A stretch of 25,074 bases of DNA from a virus. A program made the translations under genes and the position numbers. Positions 1 to 5,329 of this stretch are shown piece by piece (within the stretch, counting starts at the first letter, position 1; each line of letters begins with the position of its first letter). A model generated the notes under the pieces. It ran no database searches. It saw only the letters and a program-made list of their open reading frames with translations, and was not told the DNA's origin. The DNA is taken from the IMG/VR virus record IMGVR_UViG_3300046003_007653, positions 1-25,074 of that record, one strand, 5' to 3'.

Positions 1-771
1 AGGGGAATTGCCAGCGTTGCGAGTGGCTTGATCGTGGATTGGAATAGGAAAGTAGAAGCTTTCAGCTTGTTGCGTAAGTTGCTTACCAACTTGTTTGCTT
101 AACCCGCAATCAATCGTTGCACATACATCTGGTATGCCAGATTCTATTCTTTGATCGATGCCTCCAACGCCTGCTTCAACATTGGCGGCAGTTCCTTGCC
201 CCGCTTCTCGGCTCGGCGGAGAATCCCGGCGCACGCCTTCGGACTCAAATAGAACCTTTGCGGCAAGCTCCCAGTTTCCAAGGTGGCCGACAACGAACAC
301 ACGACGGCGTCTTTGGGCCACTCCGAACCATTGAGCGTCCAGGACCCGGTAGGCCCACCCATACCCCAGCTCGCCCAGCGCCCCGAGGAAGGAGCCAAAA
401 TCCCTTCCTCCGTTGCTGGACAGGACGCCGGGGACGTTTTCCCAGACAACCCATCGAGGCCGCAGACGTTGAGCGATCTTAAGGAAAGTAAGCATAAGCC
501 CGCCCCTTGGGTCGTTGAGGCCGTGCCGGAGTCCGGCAACACTGAAGGACTGGCAAGGGGTTCCCCCGACCAGAAGGTCAACTGATCCGCTTGGTATATT
601 CCATTGCTCATGTTTGGTCATGTCTCCGTGGTTGGGAACCTCCGGCCACCGATGCTTCAGCACGGCTGCCGGGAATGGTTCAATTTCTGAAAATGCGACC
701 GGCTCCCAGCCAAGCGGCTCCCACGCCACGCTGGCTGCCTCGATGCCTGAACAAACCGAAACGTACCTCAC
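1..771 (-). CDS. dcm: DNA (cytosine-5) methyltransferase, Dcm-like, N-terminal 257 codons (cut by window edge)
   Basis: Transfers a methyl group from S-adenosylmethionine to cytosine C5 in DNA, usually to protect phage DNA from restriction. The frame opens at GTG 771 behind GGGAGGGG and stays open to base 1, so the C-terminus is missing. Visible C5-MTase motifs in order are: motif I, VCSGIEAASVAWEPLGW; motif IV with the catalytic Cys, GGTPCQSFSVAG; motif VI, WENVPGVLSS; and motif VIII, QRRRRVFVVG. The N-terminus and the late IHDQATRNAG stretch resemble phage Dcm proteins as I remember them. The target-recognition domain and motifs IX-X lie outside the window, so specificity cannot be read. 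The GTG overlaps the stop of the upstream 57-aa gene (GTGA), which fits translational coupling at the end of the early operon. Confidence 0.95.
   Translation of the reverse strand, partial: MRYVSVCSGIEAASVAWEPLGWEPVAFSEIEPFPAAVLKHRWPEVPNHGDMTKHEQWNIPSGSVDLLVGGTPCQSFSVAGLRHGLNDPRGGLMLTFLKIAQRLRPRWVVWENVPGVLSSNGGRDFGSFLGALGELGYGWAYRVLDAQWFGVAQRRRRVFVVGHLGNWELAAKVLFESEGVRRDSPPSREAGQGTAANVEAGVGGIDQRIESGIPDVCATIDCGLSKQVGKQLTQQAESFYFPIPIHDQATRNAGNSP
144..611 (-). CDS. Possible overlapping ORF inside dcm (alternate frame, 155 aa)
   Basis: An ATG-initiated open frame of 155 codons lies entirely within the dcm coding region in another frame of the same strand. It starts MSNGIYQADQLTFWSGE and ends with a basic, helix-like stretch, LSPKACAGILRRAEKRGK. 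From memory, very similar alternate-frame products are annotated in other dcm-carrying phages. That could mean real overprinting, or only conservation of the Dcm frame reflected in the second frame plus over-annotation. No strong Shine-Dalgarno precedes the ATG. I assign no function. Confidence 0.3.
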   Translation of the reverse strand: MSNGIYQADQLTFWSGEPLASPSVLPDSGTASTTQGAGLCLLSLRSLNVCGLDGLSGKTSPASCPATEEGILAPSSGRWASWGMGGPTGSWTLNGSEWPKDAVVCSLSATLETGSLPQRFYLSPKACAGILRRAEKRGKELPPMLKQALEASIKE

Positions 772-941
772 AGCCCCTCCCTAATCCTTTCCAAAATCAG
801 ACAGTTCTCCCGCTCCTCTGCGGCCCGCAGCGCTTCCCGGGTCTCTTTTAGCTGGCGCTCCAGCGACCGGCAGCGGTCGGCCAGCTGGCGGACCATGGTT
901 TCGGTGGGTAGGACGGTGTAGTTGGCGATGGTTTCGCTCAT
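768..941 (-). CDS. Small coiled-coil protein, 57 aa, unknown function
   Basis: The start is ATG 941, which overlaps the exonuclease stop as ATGA and sits behind GAGGA in the exonuclease 3' end. A longer in-frame start at 980 is less likely. The product begins MSETIANYTVLPTETMVRQL. The central part, roughly residues 17-45, is rich in Arg, Glu, Leu and Ala and has a heptad look (RCRSLERQLKETREALRAAE). This suggests a short coiled coil, perhaps an oligomerisation or adaptor protein. There is no membrane segment or signal peptide. It is coupled to dcm by a second 4-nt overlap. I do not recognise the family. Confidence 0.75.
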   Translation of the reverse strand: MSETIANYTVLPTETMVRQLADRCRSLERQLKETREALRAAEERENCLILERIREGL

Positions 942-1750
942 TTGTTTTTCCTCGGGTCGTATTTCTTGATTTTCCGCCACAGGCAGCAGCAGGCCCGGAA
1001 TGCCTCAAAGGCGTCGTGCACTTCCTCGGCCGTGTAGAGTTTCTCGTCGATGGCTCCGGTCTTGCGGTCGATAAAGACATTGCGGGCCGGTAGTGCCTCG
1101 CCCGCCCAGGCAAACGAATAGGCAGACAGCTGGAGCAGCTCCTTGTAGTCCGTCCAGACCTTGTGCTCCTCGTCGGCCGTCGCGAATCCCGGCATGTCCG
1201 GGTGGAACGGCGCCACCTTGCTGAAATTCTTGCTCTTAAAATCCACGATCTCGGTCTGCCCGTCGATCTTGGCAATCAGGTCACAGCGTCCGGCGTAGCC
1301 CTCGCCGTCATGCACCACCACGTCCTCTGACAGCACCACCTCGTCGATCGCCTTGGCCCAGCAGGTCAGCGATGCCAGGTGCGGCCGCAGGCCGTCATCA
1401 AGGTCCTTGTGCAGCGGCGCCTCGCCTGCGATCACCAGCTCGGCCAGCGTGTGGATCCGGGTGCCGGTGTCGGCCATCCCGGCCAGCTCCGCCCGGTTGG
1501 TTTCAATCACCCGTCGGGCGTAGTCCTGTTCCGACTCGCCGTCGTTTCTGGGCAGGGTCAGCGTCTGGACGATGGCTGCGTCTACCTTGTGGCGGGTCAG
1601 CGCATCGCTCTCCAGAATTTTGAGGATCGTGGTGACGCTGGGGAACGCCTTGGCCTTGCGGGCTGAGCGCAGATCCCCGTGGCACGGTTCGCCCGTGGAC
1701 AGGTAGTAGTGCGCCGACTCAGCGTCGTATTTTACGACAACGTTGGCCAC
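938..1750 (-). CDS. PD-(D/E)XK exonuclease, Cas4/RecB-like (270 aa)
   Basis: A predicted phage recombination/replication nuclease of the restriction-endonuclease-like fold. The N-terminal part contains FPSVTTILKILES and GTRIHTLAELV, as in RecB/Cas4-type phage exonucleases. The active site is visible as GYAGRCDLIAKI (Asp), then EIVDFKSKN (the D-x-K element), then LQLSAYSFAW (the Q-x3-Y motif). I chose GTG 1750 because GGAAGG lies 6 nt upstream and the stop of the upstream 30-aa gene is 1 nt away; the TTG at 1801 would overlap that gene. The SSB-like gene upstream suggests a replication or homologous-recombination module. The C-terminus holds CCC plus a basic tail (KIKKYDPRKNK), so an iron-sulfur cluster is conceivable but unproven. 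Confidence 0.85.
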   Translation of the reverse strand: MANVVVKYDAESAHYYLSTGEPCHGDLRSARKAKAFPSVTTILKILESDALTRHKVDAAIVQTLTLPRNDGESEQDYARRVIETNRAELAGMADTGTRIHTLAELVIAGEAPLHKDLDDGLRPHLASLTCWAKAIDEVVLSEDVVVHDGEGYAGRCDLIAKIDGQTEIVDFKSKNFSKVAPFHPDMPGFATADEEHKVWTDYKELLQLSAYSFAWAGEALPARNVFIDRKTGAIDEKLYTAEEVHDAFEAFRACCCLWRKIKKYDPRKNK

Positions 1751-1751
1751 G

Positions 1752-1844
1752 TTATGCCTTCCAGCCGCGCAAGGTGCTAAACGCCAGGGCAAACAGCCCA
1801 AGCATAAATACCGGCAGTGCGATTCTAATAATGGTTTCGGTCAT
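1752..1844 (-). CDS. Tiny single-pass membrane protein, 30 aa
   Basis: ATG 1844 follows AAAGGAAACC, and the frame stops at TAA 1752, 1 nt before the exonuclease GTG. The product MTETIIRIALPVFMLGLFAL continues to a basic tail (TLRGWKA). This is one hydrophobic helix of about 19 residues with positive charge at the C-terminus, predicting N-out/C-in. Support comes from the ribosome site, the tight spacing and the exonuclease Shine-Dalgarno lying inside its last codons. Function is unknown; tiny membrane proteins of this kind are common in early phage operons. Confidence 0.6.
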   Translation of the reverse strand: MTETIIRIALPVFMLGLFALAFSTLRGWKA

Positions 1845-1860
1845 GGTTTCCTTTCCGCAA

Positions 1861-1893
1861 GGCCGGCGGCAGTTGGGGGAACTACCGCCGGCC
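1861..1893. other. GC-rich hairpin in the SSB-exonuclease intergenic space
   Basis: GGCCGGCGG (1861-1869) is complementary to CCGCCGGCC (1885-1893): a perfect 9-bp stem with a 15-nt loop that can pair further (GTT/AAC). On the minus-strand transcript it lies between the SSB-like stop (1931) and the Shine-Dalgarno of the 30-aa gene. No T-run follows, so it is probably an RNA-stability or processing structure and not an intrinsic terminator. Confidence 0.5.
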
Positions 1894-1930
1894 CCGCTTA
1901 TGGTTTCTTCTCGTGGTTTCTCCGACAGGG

Positions 1931-2452
1931 TCAGAACGGGATGTCGTTGCCGTCCGCGTCCGTGGTCGTGTTGCGGACTGCGGCCACAGCCACCGCCGGC
2001 TTGGGCTCGCGGTCCTTGAACCGGACAAATTCTGGGTCGACCTTCAGCTTGGTCTTGCCCGCTTTAAGCACGCTTTGGACGTTCGCGTAGACCTGGCCGG
2101 GTTCCCGCTCGTTGTGGACGACGACGATCTGACAGTTTTGGCCGATCAGTTTTTCGAGGTCGAAGTTGTCCGGGGGCGGCTTGCCGAACCACGTCTTGAG
2201 GTCTTTGAACAGACTGCTCTTTTCATGAAGCGTCAGCCCGTACCGGCGGCCAATGCTGTAGGGCCGGCCGTCCTCCATTTTGGTGCCCAGCTGCCAGACG
2301 ATGCGCACCTTGTGCTGGGATTTGGTTTCGCCCTGCCAGGTGGTCTCGACAATGCCGAGATCCGCCACGTCACAGCAGACCGCGTCATGGACGCCCTCTG
2401 GGGCCGGGGTGTAGGTTCCGTTGCTTTGGGGTTTGCTTGCTACTATTGCCAT
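1931..2452 (-). CDS. ssb: Phage single-stranded DNA-binding protein-like (173 aa)
   Basis: Resembles a phage family of SSB analogues that I know from memory, with a start like MAIVASKPQSNGTYTPAPEG, a middle containing KSQHKVRIVWQLGTKMEDGR, and LIGQNCQIVVVHNE. The C-terminus ends DADGNDIPF. This is the acidic aromatic tip used by bacterial SSB to recruit partner proteins. Expected role: coat ssDNA during phage replication and recombination, working with the downstream exonuclease. ATG 2452 sits behind two tandem AAAAGGAGAAA-type ribosome sites, suggesting strong translation. The body is not obviously a classical SSB OB-fold by eye, so the name rests on family recollection plus the tail. Confidence 0.75.
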   Translation of the reverse strand: MAIVASKPQSNGTYTPAPEGVHDAVCCDVADLGIVETTWQGETKSQHKVRIVWQLGTKMEDGRPYSIGRRYGLTLHEKSSLFKDLKTWFGKPPPDNFDLEKLIGQNCQIVVVHNEREPGQVYANVQSVLKAGKTKLKVDPEFVRFKDREPKPAVAVAAVRNTTTDADGNDIPF

Positions 2453-2482
2453 TTGGTTTTCTCCTTTTTGGTTTCTCCTTTT
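2453..2482 (-). promoter_or_regulatory. Tandem duplicated ribosome-binding site before the SSB-like gene
   Basis: On the minus strand, two near-identical units, AAAAGGAGAAACC and AAAAAGGAGAAAACC, lie back to back before ATG 2452. The nearer copy has normal Shine-Dalgarno spacing. The farther copy is about 15 nt upstream and may act as a standby site or be a recent duplication. Confidence 0.55.
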
Positions 2483-2491
2483 CGCGGGCGA

Positions 2492-2707
2492 TCACTCGTC
2501 GTCCGTGAAATCGTTGGTTTCGTGCGGGTAGGCCGCCGCAATCCGGTCCTCGTCCGGCCGGATCCAGCCCAGCTCATGGGCGCGGGCCAGTTGGCGAGCC
2601 TTGTATTCGTCGTGCTCGTTGATGGCCCGGACGGCCCGCTCGGCAGACACGCGACGCGCCCTTTCCTCGGCCAGTTCGATGTGTAGAAAGGCGGGGGTGA
2701 TGGTCAT
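2492..2707 (-). CDS. Small charged protein, 71 aa, unknown function
   Basis: ATG 2707 overlaps the stop of the upstream nuclease gene (ATGA). The product starts MTITPAFLHIELAEERARRV and is rich in Arg, Glu and Ala through about residue 45. It ends acidic (ETNDFTDDE). It is probably helical, with no membrane segment or recognisable domain. Coupling to the nuclease gene suggests co-expression. A longer start at 2740 is less likely because it lies inside the nuclease gene. Confidence 0.7.
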   Translation of the reverse strand: MTITPAFLHIELAEERARRVSAERAVRAINEHDEYKARQLARAHELGWIRPDEDRIAAAYPHETNDFTDDE

Positions 2708-3033
2708 TTGCCATGCTCCTTGATGCGCTTCCAAAACCACGCGACGGCTCGCCCGATGTTTTCAAAGGTCAGGCACTTGGTGGTGAAGGTGATTACGTTC
2801 CAGCCCAAGTAGGTGGCCTCCCGCATTTTCTCGGCGTCCTTGACCTGGCCCATGCCCCGGCTGTGCCGGCCGCCGACAAACACGCCGCCATTTAGCTCAA
2901 TGGCCCCCATGGCGCAGTCGCTGGCGTAATCGAAACGCCACCGGCGAGACGGGTGGAACTTGACCTCCTTGGTCAGCGCCGGCCCCTTGTGCAGCGCCCA
3001 CAGCTTTTCAAACTGGCTGGCTAGGCGGCTCAT
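2704..3033 (-). CDS. Restriction-endonuclease-fold nuclease (Vsr/DUF559/VRR-NUC-like), 109 aa
   Basis: Small phage nucleases of this kind carry a pattern of FHP-x-R(K/R)WRFD(F/Y)A, then AIE-(hydrophobic)-(E/D/N)GG, then a conserved RHxRG-x-G. Here it reads KFHPSRRWRFDYA, AIELNGGVF and GGRHSRGMGQ, followed by YLGWNVITFT. The Asp of RFD and the Glu of AIE are the likely metal ligands. Probable roles are junction or branch processing, nicking or host DNA degradation; the sequence does not decide. The start ATG 3033 overlaps the upstream stop (ATGA), and the next gene starts on its stop. Confidence 0.75.
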   Translation of the reverse strand: MSRLASQFEKLWALHKGPALTKEVKFHPSRRWRFDYASDCAMGAIELNGGVFVGGRHSRGMGQVKDAEKMREATYLGWNVITFTTKCLTFENIGRAVAWFWKRIKEHGK

Positions 3034-3233
3034 TGGTCAATGCCTCCGGTATGCCACGTGCCCTTCACTTCAATGGGCGTCTGCCTGGCCTCAACCACGG
3101 CAAGCCGCTGGGACAGCTTCCGCAGCTCTGTCCTCATTTCCAAAATGGCCGACAAAACGCTGAACTCGCTGGCCCCAATGCTTGAGGCGTTGGCCGGGAT
3201 GGCCCCCTCAGCCTCCAAGTCCCGCACGCTCAT
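3030..3233 (-). CDS. Small helical protein, 67 aa, unknown function
   Basis: ATG 3233 lies behind GGAGG (7-nt spacing). The first part, MSVRDLEAEGAIPANASSIG, is followed by a helical, leucine-rich segment (VLSAILEMRTELRKLSQRLA) that may form a coiled coil. The C-terminus is polar, ending GGIDQ. The gene is coupled at both ends by ATGA overlaps. No family recognised. Confidence 0.7.
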   Translation of the reverse strand: MSVRDLEAEGAIPANASSIGASEFSVLSAILEMRTELRKLSQRLAVVEARQTPIEVKGTWHTGGIDQ

Positions 3234-3382
3234 TTGCGGGCCTCCTCTTTGCACTTCTGCCAAAACCAGACGGCAAAGGATCCGGCAAAAACAAGCAGGC
3301 CCCATGCCGCGCCTACGATCAGCGCCCATCCGGTCAGGACGGCCACCATCTTGGCAATGTCCAGAAAATCGGAGGGCGTCAC
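3230..3382 (-). CDS. Small membrane protein, 50 aa
   Basis: GTG 3382 follows GGAGG by 6 nt and overlaps the preceding stop (GTGA). The frame ends TGA 3230 inside the next ATG. The product starts MTPSDFLDIAKMVAVLTGWA and continues with a long hydrophobic helix (about residues 12-41), then a basic/acidic tail, QKCKEEARK. This predicts a single-pass inner-membrane protein with its C-terminus in the cytoplasm. Double overlap coupling and a good ribosome site support it. Role unknown. Confidence 0.65.
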   Translation of the reverse strand: MTPSDFLDIAKMVAVLTGWALIVGAAWGLLVFAGSFAVWFWQKCKEEARK

Positions 3383-3600
3383 AAAGGCCTCCGAATCCAC
3401 GCGGTTTTCTCCGCGGCGAGCCCGCGGATCAGATCCATCACGTCGCAGGCTTTTTTAGCCTCGTCGGTGGCTTGCTTTGCTACGTTTTTGCTACGCTCAC
3501 CACTTAAGTCGTTGGTGGATAACGACCGGACGGGGTGGGATTTGAACCCACGGCGACCAGCTACAGTGTATTTGTTTAAGATTAACTCTGACGGCTTCAC
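3379..3600 (-). CDS. Uncertain ORF crossing the att core, 73 aa
   Basis: An open frame from GTG 3600 runs through the tRNA-like attachment core and ends TGA 3379, overlapping the next GTG. The last 40 residues (GERSKNVAKQATDEAKKACD, then MDLIRGLAAEKTAWIRRPL) look like a real, charged helical protein. The first 30 codons are simply the att core translated. No good Shine-Dalgarno precedes 3600. If it is real, integration would separate its start from its body. It may instead be a shortened gene remnant. Confidence 0.35.
   Translation of the reverse strand: MKPSELILNKYTVAGRRGFKSHPVRSLSTNDLSGERSKNVAKQATDEAKKACDVMDLIRGLAAEKTAWIRRPL
3476..3495 (+). repeat. attP arm-type repeats, left pair (2 x TTTGCTACG)
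   Basis: TTTGCTACG occurs at 3476-3484 and 3487-3495, in the same orientation as the pair on the other side of the core. Such short direct repeats flanking a tRNA-like core are typical arm-binding sites for the integrase N-terminal domain. They lie about 35 bp from the core. Confidence 0.65.
3527..3567 (-). other. attP: Attachment-site core: 3' part of a tRNA gene (attP)
   Basis: On the minus strand the segment reads as a tRNA 3' end. There is a T-arm with a perfect 5-bp stem and 7-nt loop (GTGGG TTCAAAT CCCAC), a 7-nt acceptor strand CCCGTCC and a discriminator G. Upstream, ACTGTAGC resembles an anticodon loop with GTA, so tRNA-Tyr is possible but unsure. No matching 5' acceptor, D-arm or anticodon 5' stem is present, so it is not a functional tRNA gene. 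Tyrosine integrases often use a tRNA 3' end as crossover region, with the phage carrying the identity segment. Phage genes on both sides make this attP and not attL or attR. Confidence 0.75.
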
Positions 3601-3625
3601 TTAATTTCTTGGTGTTTTTGGCCAA

Positions 3626-3643
3626 TTTGCTACGTTTGCTACG
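3626..3643 (+). repeat. attP arm-type repeats, right pair (2 x TTTGCTACG), before int
   Basis: TTTGCTACG occurs twice head to tail at 3626-3634 and 3635-3643, just upstream of the int start at 3652. An inverted copy, CGTAGCAAA, lies inside int at 3811-3819. The pair probably binds integrase and, because it overlaps the int leader, could also mediate integrase autoregulation. Confidence 0.65.
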
Positions 3644-3651
3644 GACTCAAT

Positions 3652-4800
3652 ATGGCCACGATTTACAAAAGAAAAGACAGCGAATGGTACTGGCTGCGGT
3701 ACAAAACCCCCGAGGGAAAATGGGCCTGCAAAGCGACGCGCTACCGGACGGACAACACCCTGCACCGGGCCAAGGCCCTGGAGGAGGCCAGCCGGCTTTC
3801 TGTTACGGAACGTAGCAAAAAAAGCACGGACACCTCTTGGGTCGATGAACTTTTGGTTCAACACCAGGTCGCCGACAACACCCGCATCTACTACCGAAAC
3901 AGCTGGCGCAACCTCTCCCGATTCATGGCGGAGCGACGAATCCTGCTGGAGGACTTCACGCCGGCCCGAGCCTTGGACTACATCGCCTGGCGCACCCGCC
4001 TGCCCCGGACCAACGGATCCTTTCCCGGCCGTAACCAAGCCCTGCAGGATATCAAGATGCTCAAATGGATTCACAGGCAAGGCCGGCTGCTGGGCCACCT
4101 CTCCACCATGGCCATGATTGATTTCCGTTCCCGCAAAAGCCCCGTCCAGCGCAAGCCGGTCTTTACGGAGGAGGAGATCGCCCGCGTTCGCCACGCCCTG
4201 TCCATCCCGCACGTGCCGGACTGGATGCGCACCAGCTTCGAAATCGCCCTGCACACGGGTTGCCGGTTGAAAGAGACCCGCATCCCGCTTTCCTGTATCG
4301 ACCTTAAAACCGGCACGGTCACCTTTCCCGCGCCCAAGGGCGGCACGGGCCGGAGCTACACCATCCCGATCCCGGACGGTCTTCTCCCCATGTTTCGCAA
4401 AATGAAGTCCACGCCCCGCAGCCACACGCTGGAATGGCCCGGCTGCGGCACCAAGGTCTCCAGCTACTGGCGCCGTTTTTTCAACCTGCTGGGAATGAGA
4501 AAGCACAGTTTTCATGGCCTCAGGGCAACACGTGTGACAAACCTGCGGCGTGCAGGGATTGTTCAAGCTGTCGCCATGCGACTCGTGAACCATTCTTCGA
4601 CGCTGGTGCACGACCTGTATCAGCGCCATTCAGTGGAAGATCTGCGGCCCTACGTGAACGCGGGCCTTCCTGCATCCACGCCTCAAACGCCGCCGGAAAC
4701 ACCAGCCCCCGCACCATGGGAAAGCCCGGCTGGAAAGACAGCTGACGGGCCCGATTGTACGCGATTCCGTACGCGGCAGACAGCTCGCGCAGGTTCATAA
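3652..4800 (+). CDS. int: Tyrosine recombinase / phage integrase (382 aa)
   Basis: Catalyses site-specific recombination between attP and a host tRNA gene. The N-terminus (MATIYKRKDSEWYWLRYKTP) looks like an arm-binding domain, followed by a SAM-like core-binding domain at about residues 64-150. The catalytic domain shows Arg205 in TGCRLKETR, a Lys in the KGG beta-hairpin near 229, His288 and Arg291 in FHGLR, His314 in LVNHSS, and the nucleophile Tyr323 in HDLYQRH. The full catalytic set is present, so it should be active. The C-terminal 50 residues are a proline-rich extension that overlaps the opposing excisionase-like gene. The ribosome site is weak. It is one of only two plus-strand genes, adjacent to its att core. 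Confidence 0.95.
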   Translation: MATIYKRKDSEWYWLRYKTPEGKWACKATRYRTDNTLHRAKALEEASRLSVTERSKKSTDTSWVDELLVQHQVADNTRIYYRNSWRNLSRFMAERRILLEDFTPARALDYIAWRTRLPRTNGSFPGRNQALQDIKMLKWIHRQGRLLGHLSTMAMIDFRSRKSPVQRKPVFTEEEIARVRHALSIPHVPDWMRTSFEIALHTGCRLKETRIPLSCIDLKTGTVTFPAPKGGTGRSYTIPIPDGLLPMFRKMKSTPRSHTLEWPGCGTKVSSYWRRFFNLLGMRKHSFHGLRATRVTNLRRAGIVQAVAMRLVNHSSTLVHDLYQRHSVEDLRPYVNAGLPASTPQTPPETPAPAPWESPAGKTADGPDCTRFRTRQTARAGS

Positions 4801-4855
4801 GCTCATTCAACCCGCGCTTAGCGCGAGCGGCTCCCACGTACCTCTCGGGGGTCAT
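4520..4855 (-). CDS. xis: Excisionase-like small helix-turn-helix protein (111 aa)
   Basis: The segment from about residue 20, MNLRELSAAYGIAYNRARQL, then GFPMVRGLVFPAAFEAWMQ, is a short MerR/excisionase-type winged helix-turn-helix: 'pick the module from context, then a wing ending in the substrate-like residue run'. ATG 4855 overlaps the stop of the upstream RHH gene (ATGA), so the two are co-translated. The gene is antisense to the last 281 bases of int. The expected role is to direct excision by bending att DNA. The C-terminal half after residue 65 is low-complexity and may be shaped by the overlap with int. Confidence 0.6.
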   Translation of the reverse strand: MTPERYVGAARAKRGLNELMNLRELSAAYGIAYNRARQLSFQPGFPMVRGLVFPAAFEAWMQEGPRSRRAADLPLNGADTGRAPASKNGSRVAWRQLEQSLHAAGLSHVLP

Positions 4856-5013
4856 GGCGCGTCGTCAGCCTCCTGAATCAGCTTCGCAACCAACTGCGAA
4901 AGACTTAGATTTTTCTTCTCCGCCAGCTCCCGGCCCAGCTTTTTAATGTGGACGGGCAGATACAAATTCGTCACCTCCGCGCCGCTGTTCTTCGAGGAGG
5001 ATTTGACTGGCAT
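4852..5013 (-). CDS. Ribbon-helix-helix (Arc/CopG-like) regulator, 53 aa, leftward
   Basis: The protein starts MPVKSSSKNSGAEVTNLYLP. The beta-strand candidate EVTNLYLPVHI is followed by helix KKLGRELAEKK, a turn with NLSLSQ and helix LVAKLIQEAD. This order is that of a single RHH domain binding operator DNA as a dimer with residues from the strand. ATG 5013 has no Shine-Dalgarno but lies 6 nt after a -10-like TAGAAC, suggesting a leaderless message. It sits first in the xis-side operon and faces a second RHH gene across a 112-bp operator region. Probably one half of a lysogeny/lysis-type switch. Confidence 0.75.
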   Translation of the reverse strand: MPVKSSSKNSGAEVTNLYLPVHIKKLGRELAEKKNLSLSQLVAKLIQEADDAP

Positions 5014-5015
5014 GT

Positions 5016-5048
5016 GCGTGTTCTATGCGCATGAAACACGCATGGCAA
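5016..5048 (-). promoter_or_regulatory. Leftward promoter overlapped by a 26-bp palindromic operator
   Basis: On the minus strand, TTGCCA (5048-5043), a 17-bp spacer and TAGAAC (5025-5020) end 6 nt before ATG 5013. The span 5016-5041 is a palindrome with outer arms GCGTGTT and AACACGC around a perfect centre ATGCGCAT; 11 of 13 base pairs match. It covers the spacer and the -10, so a dimeric repressor bound here would block this promoter. Confidence 0.65.
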
Positions 5049-5090
5049 GAAAAAAGATGCTTTGGGCTGAACTTTTTTTCCGGCGCGAAT

Positions 5091-5122
5091 TTGACCTGCG
5101 CACTTTTTACGCATAACATGCG
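5091..5122 (+). promoter_or_regulatory. Rightward promoter with short palindrome at its -10
   Basis: TTGACC (5091-5096), a 17-bp spacer and TAACAT (5114-5119) end 6 nt before ATG 5126. The -10 lies in a perfect inverted repeat, CGCAT-AAC-ATGCG (5110-5122), which shares the half-site ATGCG/CGCAT with the leftward operator. The expected start of transcription coincides with the ATG, as in leaderless lambda cI transcripts from PRM. Confidence 0.65.
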
Positions 5123-5125
5123 CTG

Positions 5126-5326
5126 ATGGCAAAGGAAGCCACCAACCTGACCCTGCCGGCCGAGGTCAAAAAGAAAGGCATGGCCTTGGCCAAAAAGGCA
5201 GGCATGTCCCTTTCGACCTATGTTACCCAGCTGCTGATCAAGGAGGCGGCCCAAGAACAGGGTTTTACCAGCCCGAGCCCTGCCCTGTATGTGGCCGGGC
5301 GTCCGCAGGGTAAGATCAAAAGATAG
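5126..5326 (+). CDS. Ribbon-helix-helix regulator, 66 aa, rightward
   Basis: The product starts MAKEATNLTLPAEVKKKGMA. The predicted strand ATNLTLP, helix AEVKKKGMALAKKAG, turn MSLST and helix YVTQLLIKEAAQE make a typical RHH fold. A short basic tail (GRPQGKIKR) follows. It has no Shine-Dalgarno and sits immediately behind the -10 element, so it is probably read from a leaderless mRNA. It is divergent from the other RHH gene and shares operator half-sites with it. It ends 3 bp from a convergent minus-strand gene. By position it is the best candidate for a prophage-maintaining repressor, but no other evidence says which RHH does what. Confidence 0.75.
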   Translation: MAKEATNLTLPAEVKKKGMALAKKAGMSLSTYVTQLLIKEAAQEQGFTSPSPALYVAGRPQGKIKR

Positions 5327-5329
5327 GCT

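Noticed and set aside
1861-1893. Intrinsic terminator
   Set aside because: No T-run follows the stem on either strand and the operon continues; kept only as a hairpin.
1913-2686. Plus-strand frame of 257 codons opposite the SSB-like gene
   Set aside because: No ribosome site or domain; the minus strand has clear coupled genes.
3527-3567. A complete tRNA gene on the minus strand
   Set aside because: Only the T-arm, acceptor strand and perhaps anticodon loop are present; there is no 5' acceptor partner, D-arm or full anticodon stem.
3601-4629. Minus-strand frame of 342 codons antisense to int
   Set aside because: int has a complete catalytic set; the antisense frame is a shadow with no recognisable domain.
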